A DNA stretch of 64,000 nt from Platerodrilus igneus. Its lineage: Eukaryota; Arthropoda; Insecta; Coleoptera; Lycidae. A program made the translations under genes and the position numbers. Shown here in pieces: positions 57,588 to 64,000 of this stretch. Numbering within the stretch: the stretch's first letter is position 1; each line of letters opens with the position of its first letter. The stretch spans positions 12,565,001-12,629,000 of the forward strand of contig JARFIW010001739.1 of the NCBI GenBank assembly GCA_036346225.1, given 5' to 3'. The notes beneath the pieces are model-generated. The model worked only from the letters and a program-made list of their open reading frames with translations, made no database searches and was not told the origin of the DNA.

Positions 57588-59268
57588 TTATAATTTGAAT
57601 TAGGGCCGCTATACTTGCGGCCACGTCCCCAATGCTCCACCCGGAGGTACTACATTGGGTTTAAACGCGAAAAATAGTCGTGCTCCTAATTTATTCTTAC
57701 TTCATAATTGATTCACCCTAAATAAAAACTAAATAAAAATCTAACAAACCTAAAAATCTAACAAACCTAACAAACTCTAACAATCTAACAAACCTAAAAA
57801 TCTGACAAAAACTGGAACAAAAACAAAACAAAAACTAAAAACAGGGTTGTAAATAATGGTATCCCTAGCGCTGACTTTCGAGTGTACCCGATCAACAAGC
57901 AAAAATGAGAGCGTGAGGGATCCGTAATACCGGATAGCAGACGCCGGTTCTGCTTACCAGTGCGACCTGAAGGGTCGTCTTAAAACTATCCAAATCTAGC
58001 TAACTAATTTAAATCCATCCCTAGCTTTCCCTATCGTTCCCTAACTGATTTACATTATGATTACAATCTTCGCAATTCTGCTCGTCCTTCCCAAATATAT
58101 ACTGCAACCAAAATGGCGACAGAACGTCAAACAAAACAAATAAGCCACATAATACATGCTATATATAAATAAATATAAAGTGTAAATATAAAATATAAAT
58201 AAATATAATTATGTAAATACATAAATAAATGTTTAATAAGCGTTAAGCATATAGCAGTGCACAAAATAGCGAAAGCATCACCCTATTTATCAGGTGCACT
58301 CGCACAAGCATTATGTCGGCTAGCGCTTTTACACACCAAACGTGCTTCTTAAATTATTTCAAAAACTACTAATTAATGTAAATCAATGCTTGTGCAGTAC
58401 AGCCGCCACAATTTAAGTCTTACCTCGATAATAAAATTCTCCAGCATCCGAAGATCTGGTCGTCTGTAACTTACTTCTAAAGGTGGGATGGGGTGCACTG
58501 CTAAAGTCCTGGTGGGTATGCACTAAATGTTTTTGGGGGGGATCACAATCACTATCACTATCACTTCACTTTCAAGTCCTGGGGGGATGCGCGGTTGCAC
58601 TCTGTTTTATTATCCTTGTTTACTTTATTGATTTAATTTAATGAGGGTTTATGATTTATTTGTTATTGTTTATTTGGTATTATTTATTCCCGATTTTCCG
58701 CACATAATTATGAAGATAGGCAGTGATTGTATTAATGGAGTGGGGTTTCTCGTGCATATTGGACATTTTGGTATAATTATCTTTTTTTTTTTTTTTTTTT
58801 AATATTAGGTTTTGGTTATGCTCGTATCCTTACTCACGCCAAGTCAATCTAAAATTTTTCAATCCTCCCACCAACCCCACCGAATTTTTACACGCGGTCG
58901 TCATTGATTATCTAATCTCGCGACCCTTCCCGCGAATTCTTTTAAGGCTGTCCAGAACGCCTTCTGGTTAACCACTTCGACTTCCTCTAGGCTCTTTGGC
59001 CATGCCAGACCTAGGATAGCTAGTTTGCTATCAGCCAACCCTCGATTTCCCGCCTCAAGCGGGCAGTCGAAGAGCACGTGCTCTGCGCTTTCCGCGCCCT
59101 CACCGCATTCGCAGCGGTCGCTATTGGTTAGACCGAACCTTTGTAAATACGCCTTCAGGGCGCCGTGCCCTGTTATCAACTGCACCATTTTGTGATCGAG
59201 CTTAACCTCGATCTTACCTCTGGCTTCTATGCTCGGTATGAATTTGTGGGTCAACCTGCCCGTGGCAG
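57588..59268 (-). mobile_element. LINE-D (R1-like), 5'-truncated, 13-bp target duplication
   Basis: TCCCAAGTACACA flanks it at 57575-57587 and 59269-59281. On the minus strand it starts inside the C-terminal coding region (59268), with the stop at about 58901. A 1.3-kb 3' UTR follows with an internal A20 tract (T-run on the plus strand at about 58781-58800) and AAAATCTAACAAACCT-like short repeats (57740-57810). It ends with two hairpins and CAAATTATAA. The first hairpin (57628-57659) has arms CCCAATG/CATTGGG; the second is GGCCGC/GCGGCC. The 3' end lacks poly(A). Confidence 0.82.
58901..59254 (-). CDS. C-terminal end of the LINE-D ORF2 protein
   Basis: 117 codons are open. They contain VQLITGHGALKAYLQRFGL followed by the zinc-knuckle-like CECGEGAESAEHVLFDCPLE (C-x-C-x8-H-x4-C), which ends the second ORF of R1/LOA/I-type LINEs after the RT or RNase H. 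The frame is intact but is only the tail of the protein; the internal Met at 59254 is not a true start, and the reading frame enters from the truncation point at 59268. The codons are clearly richer in G and C than the surroundings, suggesting a younger element with its own composition. Confidence 0.8.
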   Translation of the reverse strand: MTHKFIPSIEARGKIEVKLDHKMVQLITGHGALKAYLQRFGLTNSDRCECGEGAESAEHVLFDCPLEAGNRGLADSKLAILGLAWPKSLEEVEVVNQKAFWTALKEFAGRVARLDNQ

Positions 59269-59440
59269 TCCCAAGTACACAGCGTACTCATATTGAAATA
59301 AACATGATGGCATTCTCTGGCGTAAAAGATTCCGGAGTTAAAATAGTCCCCATTCGGATCTCCGGGAGGGGACTACTTCGAAGGATGCGTTCGGTAAGTC
59401 CAGAATAAGAGTCGGGAACATTTTGCGAATCGGAGCGAGA

Positions 59441-59540
59441 GTATAGAAAATTACTTACAAAAGAACGAAAGGGTGAGTACTCATGGTTAAATAAAATTAA
59501 ATAAAAACCCTTAACCACAAAAAATATTTAAATTACTAGA
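59441..59540. other. Short AT-rich spacer
   Basis: Lies between the LINE-C fragment and the ribozyme-like motif; AAATAAAATTAAATAAAAACC at 59491-59511 is simple sequence. Confidence 0.4.
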
Positions 59541-59575
59541 TACGTATTTCGACCACTATGTGGTCATCATCAGTA
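59541..59575 (-). ncRNA. Hammerhead-ribozyme-like motif
   Basis: The minus strand reads CTGATGATGACCACATAG then TGGTCGAAATACGTA. CTGATGA equals the conserved hammerhead core, GACCAC/GTGGTC makes a perfect stem II, and GAAA follows. One extra base (T) sits between the core and the stem, as also seen in the terminal repeats of the Penelope-like element at 27964 and 29942. Stems I and III are not evident. It may be the remnant terminus of a Penelope-like element. Confidence 0.45.
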
Positions 59576-59624
59576 GGAAAAAAAAACAATAATAATAATT
59601 AGCTGTTGTTCTGGAACACTTCAG

Positions 59625-59735
59625 AGGATATTCTCCTCACCACTTAGGCTGAAGTGAACCTTCCCAACCTATAATTTACTATATTGTTGCTTTAAACACT
59701 ATCGAGGATATTCTCCTCACCCGCAGGCTGGTGTT
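59625..59735. repeat. Direct repeat AGGATATTCTCCTCAC
   Basis: GAGGATATTCTCCTCAC occurs at about 59626 and 59703, each followed by a related CAGGCTG/TAGGCTG phrase, giving a unit of about 75 bp. It lies next to the ribozyme-like motif. Confidence 0.6.
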
Positions 59736-59899
59736 CTCAACAACAAACACACTTGTTTGTTTGAAGATAGGAAATTCAATCCCTTTTGTTAAAACCACTT
59801 TGTTTTACGACGTGTAAAATGCAACTTAGAAGATGGAAAGTTTAAGCAATTTAAAGAAGACCACTTGGTTATACAGCGTAAAGATGCTACTTTGTATTT

Positions 59900-61190
59900 A
59901 ATTCTACACCTGGAACAACTCCACGTGGTAGAAGCTGTCTAGGATGAGCTTGGTTTCATACTACATGCAGTAAACATCGCATGATAGGACGAGTACCTCA
60001 TCTAGGCGAGGAAAGCAGTTTTGGTTCGTAGTTAGCTTTAAGTAATTTTTCGTGTTTCAAATTAGAAACACGCTAATTTGTTCTTATGTGTAAAAGCACG
60101 AATATGATATTTGTTTCAACTATTGCTGAGCTGGAATTTCCAGTGTCGAAATTAAAATTCACTAATTTGATGTTTTAAGAAACAACACGTTGCTTCAGTA
60201 TAAATTGTTAGTTACAACAACAGGTGTTACTGACGTCACTTATTTTTCTGTAGTATACTGCTGACAGATGTATCCTTGAAAGCAAATGCTTAGAACAGCG
60301 TTAGCACAACTTTTGTAAACAAGAATATTTTTGTGATCATTTTTATTGGAAACTAAAACTAGTACATTTAACTTAGAGAGGAAAACTTGAATAGTAACAT
60401 TTTTAATGTGATCGGTCTGAACAGATCTGCGCGGGTTAGAGTATCTTTGTGTAACAAGTTTACAATATGCTGTAAAATGTTTGATTATGAATAATTTTGA
60501 TAAACCTTAATTTAAAATTCACGAAGTAATTCAATTATTTATTAAATTTTGTTGCATTGCATTTTGTTTTAAAAGAGATTCTTTTTAGTAAATTATTGGT
60601 TCAAGATTAAAGTTTTTTATTTTGATCAAATATGATCAAACCTAACTATAGAAAGCTAACATCTTTTAGAGTAAATTTTTGATGCCAACTTTATATAGAA
60701 CATATCTTTTTGATACTTCTTTATGTATATTTGCGGGACACAAATAGTGTTCCACCTTTCTTATTAACCTAACTATTATAATTTCTTACAGGAACAGCGT
60801 CTTATTTTATTAAGACAGGTTTTTGTCATAGAAGGCGATCTTTCTTTCTTTGGGTCTCCACGTCCGCCCTTAGAAATATGCCATGCCATTATCGTGAATA
60901 AGTCCGGACTTGGTGGCGCCTATTTATCTGAGATTAAGTTTGACATACAAACAGATTTTGACTTACCCCCCATTTCTCATAGCTCTACCCAAGGAATAGA
61001 CCCCTAGTTATGTCGGAAGACTTTGTTTCACTGCCACCCAATGTGGGGCTGGTGCCTTTAGAGAAAAAATTCGTCTCACTAGCGCCCAACGTCTAGAGTT
61101 AGATATAAATTAGAAAAATACGCTTCACTGGCGCCCATTTGAAAAATTAGTTACACTGGCACACAACGTGGTGGGATTAAGTGCTTCAAA
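59900..61190 (+). repeat. LTR-like interspersed repeat, copy 2
   Basis: Second copy of the repeat at 19860-21345, same orientation. Shared landmarks are ATTTCTTACAGGAACAGCG, GTCTTATTTTATTAAGAC, CCACGTCCGCCCTTAGAA and GAATAGACCCCTAG. After the homologous block, four PBS-like TCACTGGCGCCCA variants recur at about 61030, 61078, 61127 and 61153. No coding capacity. Confidence 0.5.
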
Positions 61191-62900
61191 AAAATACAGT
61201 TTCAACTATACTAAAAAAGAAAGGCACGGATAGATGTGAAAATTTTCGAACAATAAGTTTGACAGCACACGTGTCAAAAATATTAACTATAATTGTACAA
61301 AGACGAATGGAAAAACGAGCTGAAGAAATACTAGGAGAAGATTAATTTGGGTTTAGGCAAACAGGGGAACACGGGAGGCTATTTTAACTCTGAGAATGAT
61401 AATGGAGAAAACAATAGTAAAAGGGGAAAGCGTGTATATAAAGTTTGTAGATCTGGAAAAAGCATTCGACAATGTGAAATGGAAAAAAATGTTTGAAATA
61501 CTCAAAAAGATTGGAATTAGTTATTGAGATAGACGAATAATACATAGCTTATACAAAGAGCAAACGGCAGTACTAGAATTAGAGCAGGAACGTAGAGAAG
61601 TAAACATTAGGAAAGGGGTGATGCAGAGATGTACCCTATTCCCATTAATCTTTAACTTGTACATTGAAGAGGCAATGAATACTGTCAAATGTAGGAAGAC
61701 AAAGTTGATATGCTTAAATTTGCAGAAGATATAGCGGTATTAGCATCCAGCAAGCAAGAGATAGAAGCTGCTCTTAATGAAATGGAAACGGTTCTAACAG
61801 AGAGGTACGGTATGATAATTAACAAAACTAAAACTAAAGTACTAGTATGCAATGGAGGAAAATAAATCAAAAACAAGAATACAAATAGGTAACAAGAACT
61901 TACAAGAGGTTAAGGATTTCTGCTACTTAGGAAGCCAAATAACGCAAGATGGGAAAAGTGCAAAAGATATAAAACAAACATTAGCACAAGGTCGTGCTAC
62001 ATTTAACAAGAAAAAGCAACTACTGTGCTCAAAGACCACAAACCTAGAAACAAGGAAAAGACTGCTCAAAACATATGTGTGCAGCACAGCACTGTATGGC
62101 TGTGAAGCCTGGACAGTGGGAGAAGCGGACAAGAAAAAGGTAGAAGCCTTTGGAATGTGGTGCTACAGACGTATGATGAAGATATCATGGACAGACAAAG
62201 TAAAGAACGAAGATGTACTAAAAATGATAGGGGAAGAAAGAAATATGTGGTAAACGGTAAAAAATAAAAGAGGCAGGATGATATATTGGAAAAAATATTA
62301 AATCGGTATATGTTCTAGTTCTGGGGAAACTTAGCAGCCACAGGCTGCTTACCCCGCTTCACAACCACTGAATGTCGAAGAAATAGGGTATATAATTGTA
62401 AAACAATAGAAGGGGAACGTACTGCATCTAATAAAAAAGAGCAGCGCCTATGATGAAAGACAACAAACATAGAAACAAGAATAAAGGGTTGAAAGCATAT
62501 GTGTAGATCAATCACAGCACAGTATGCCTATGAAATACGGGTAGTAGGAAAAACAGACAGAAAAACGGTAGCAGCCTTTTAGAATACTGTGCTTCAGATG
62601 TATAAGAATGACAGCATGGACAGACAAAGTTAATAACAAAGAGCTTATAGGAATAGTAACAAGGATATTTGTGGAAAAAGAGGAGAAATAGAAGGGCAGA
62701 ATACGTTCTAAAGCATTTCTGGGGAATAGTATGGGATATATTACAAGCAGAGATAGGAAAAGGAGATAGATGTTGACCTAGATCAGATAGTGATAGATGC
62801 AGACTGTGCAAATTTCAGGGAAATGTGTAGGTTAGTTTAGAATAGGAAACAATGAGGGTAAGCGTCTAACCAGTTCCAGGACTGAAGACTAATGATGATG
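61190..62900 (+). mobile_element. RTE-like LINE-C, copy C2 (RT and 3' end)
   Basis: 5'-truncated near 61190 and ending with GATGATGATGAT at about 62890-62902. The RT part is described separately. The 3' part contains a second, decayed copy of the C-terminal coding module (about 62410-62710) after the first (62040-62290), followed by the family 3' end with AGGGAAATGTGTAGGTTAG. The same double arrangement is found in copy C3. Confidence 0.82.
61215..62253 (+). pseudogene. LINE-C2 reverse transcriptase with altered catalytic box
   Basis: Motifs in order: CENFRTISLTAHVSKILTII (about 61237), GED-FGFRQ (61330), VYIKFVDLEKAFDNVKWKKM (61434), YKEQTAVLELEQERREV (61550), KGVMQRCTLFPLIFNLYIEE (61612), MLKFAEDIAVLAS (61711). 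The catalytic F-A-D-D box reads F-A-E-D (61719-61730). A stop ends this frame near 61862. The C-terminal frame 61852-62253 is open for 133 codons: FCYLGSQITQDGKSAKDIKQ, STALYGCEAWTVGEADKKKV and WCYRRMMKISWTDKVKNEDV, as in many insect endonuclease-RT proteins of RTE-like elements. At least three other stops or shifts are present. Confidence 0.83.
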
Positions 62901-63009
62901 ATCCCTAATCAACACTATTGGGAGGATATTTATTCAAACTGTATTTATCGGTACAAAAATTATAATTTTTGAATTGTAAAAAGTAACATTACAAACATTT
63001 TACTTTAAA

Positions 63010-63175
63010 ACAAGGAATTGCCTGTCCTCACGGTGGGGTGAATTCCCCATAGTACCTAAACGTTCCGCCTTGTATGACAGTCGGGAATGGCCGCCAGGGC
63101 GGGATGAATGCGCCATAGTGCCTAAACATTCCACCAGGGCCTCCAGGCATGACCGTCAGGGATGGTCGTTAGGAG
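63010..63175. repeat. Imperfect tandem duplication, about 75 bp
   Basis: Two units share GGGGTGAATTCCCCATAGT / GGGATGAATGCGCCATAGT, then CCTAAAC-TTCC, and GACAGTCGGGAATGG / GACCGTCAGGGATGG. It is less AT-rich than its surroundings. No coding sense is seen. Confidence 0.6.
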
Positions 63176-63340
63176 CGATGGTTAATATGAAACATTTACT
63201 AAAACAAATAGAAGACATTTCTCGTACAATTAAAAACAATTCTTTATAAACTTTTATTTAAAAAGCAAATACAAGTTATAATTTAATTGTGATTAAATCC
63301 ATTAATAATTTCCGTAAACGAATTATATTCAAACATGGAA
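63176..63340. other. No recognisable feature
   Basis: AT-rich spacer. Confidence 0.4.
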
Positions 63341-63680
63341 TCATGAATAATTTAAAGCATATGCCTTCATTGGCGGCTTGAAATTTTCTGAAGCTTCCAA
63401 TTCTATTCTAACGTTCACTGTAGCATCTTTAAGACTTTCACATTGGCGACACCAGTCAATTTCAACTACCGGTCTACCCTTGAAATTGTTGTAATCCATT
63501 AAACATTTATCAGAAGTCTTATTTAGGTAGTATTTTTTCATAAAAGTTACATACGACATGTGCGCAAATAAGTAACCATTTTGTTCGAAATCCAGGTTCG
63601 TGCGTTGTTGCGGGAATGCTTGGGAGTTTAAAAACATTTTGACATTGGTTATATTAGCGTTTGTGAAACTGGTTGCATTT
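63341..63680 (-). pseudogene. Densovirus-like capsid protein fragment (possible endogenous viral element)
   Basis: A minus-strand frame (98 codons from the first Met at 63637, open upstream to about 63680) reads NITNVKMFLNS, LDFEQNGYLFAHMSYVTFMK, EIDWCRQCESLKD and VRIELEASENF. The order of these phrases, with the NVK-FLNS strand, the later basic-aromatic helix and an I-D-x-x-R-Q-x-E-S-x-K segment followed by an alternating beta strand, is what I associate with the C-terminal part of ambidensovirus (Parvoviridae) capsid proteins. The copy stops early at 63341 and lacks the final stretch. No replication gene is nearby. The assignment is from pattern memory only; an unrelated transposon or host protein is possible. 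Confidence 0.45.
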
Positions 63681-64000
63681 TCCTCCTTCTTGTCATGTTT
63701 AGCATTTTGTATCGCTAATAAAACCTATGCAGTTCTCTTTCGGTTTCAGTGGATGCTTTAGTTCTCCACACCTACGACTTTGATTGTGGTAGTGACGGTA
63801 GCTCGTGGAGTTCCCATTTCAGAATGCGACCATTTTAGATGATTTAGTCTGCATTTCTAACAACAGACTCGTCTTGACAAAATTGCTTAATGTTATATGC
63901 TGAACTTCTCATGTTGCTGGATGCTAAAAGTTAGTATTCTCAGCCGACTTGTAGCAATTCACATCAGACTTGGATCTAATTAAAATCAATTACTGAGGCA
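63681..64000. other. No recognisable feature
   Basis: A minus-strand continuation of the capsid-like fragment is not convincing beyond 63680; stops occur in all frames. Confidence 0.35.

Larger units (their letters stand above)
57265..59440 (+). mobile_element. LINE-C-type 5' UTR fragment, split by LINE-D
   Basis: 57265-57587 and 59269-59440 together match 11440-11830, including GGCAATGGGAAACCACCAC, AAACATGATGGCATTCTCTG and GGATCTCCGGGAGGGGACTA. The match breaks exactly where a 13-bp repeat flanks the LINE-D insertion. Homology fades at about 59440, before any coding region. Confidence 0.75.

Noticed and set aside
58781..58800. A20 tract as the true 3' end of LINE-D
   Set aside because: The 13-bp duplication encloses sequence down to 57588, and the 73-bp copy at 11228 has the same 3' terminus without poly(A).

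Overview
The window looks like AT-rich, intron-scale arthropod (probably insect) DNA dominated by transposable elements. The reasons are eukaryotic transposons throughout (RTE-like, I-like and R1-like non-LTR elements, Penelope-like, mariner, hAT/ZBED, a tRNA-derived SINE), long microsatellites, and no operons or prokaryotic signals. I found no confident host gene. The only long uninterrupted ORF is a 298-codon coiled-coil protein at 12486-13382 that I do not recognise. Almost every other coding stretch is a broken transposon gene. Family names such as LINE-A and LINE-C are local labels for this window.

Layout. 1-1145: 5' part of a hAT/ZBED transposon (minus), inserted in the 3' UTR of an RTE-like element (LINE-A3, 1147-1910 minus). 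2100-2645: Ty3/gypsy gag-protease relic, interrupted by a second hAT (2663 to about 4730). 7570-7970: LTR-like sequence. 8250-11200: LINE-A1 (minus) with a solo-LTR-like insert. 11215-11313: a 73-bp copy of the R1-like LINE-D with target duplication. 11430-11962: a short LINE-C derivative (5' UTR joined to 3' end). 12486-13382: intact ORF. 13835-19770: near full-length I-like LINE with ORF1 and ORF2. 19860-21345 and 59900-61190: two copies of an LTR-like repeat. 21799-23150: reverse transcriptase relic (minus). 23151-27010: nothing recognisable.

27010-32420 is one LINE-C copy (minus) carrying a mariner (27517-30928), which itself carries a Penelope-like element (27933-30085), plus two tRNA-SINEs in tandem (30968-31510). 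32629-37951 holds three segments separated by four (TA)n arrays; the outer two are homologous. 38634-39100: minisatellite. 41255-47425 is LINE-A2 (plus) carrying a SINE, a DD41D (rosa-like) mariner and a LINE-B copy. 48880-49560: LINE-C4 (minus). 49600-57260: mostly featureless AT-rich DNA. 57265-59440: a LINE-C 5' UTR split by a 1.7-kb LINE-D insertion. 61190-62900: LINE-C2 (plus). 63341-63680: fragment resembling a densovirus capsid protein (minus).

The clearest biological signal is the relation between LINE-D and the tRNA-SINE. Both carry a 30-32 nt hairpin with a TTCG-type loop near the 3' end, and all insertions of both that I can delimit have 13-bp target duplications. This suggests that LINE-D mobilises the SINE. 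Coordinates of decayed elements are approximate unless bounded by a stated repeat.
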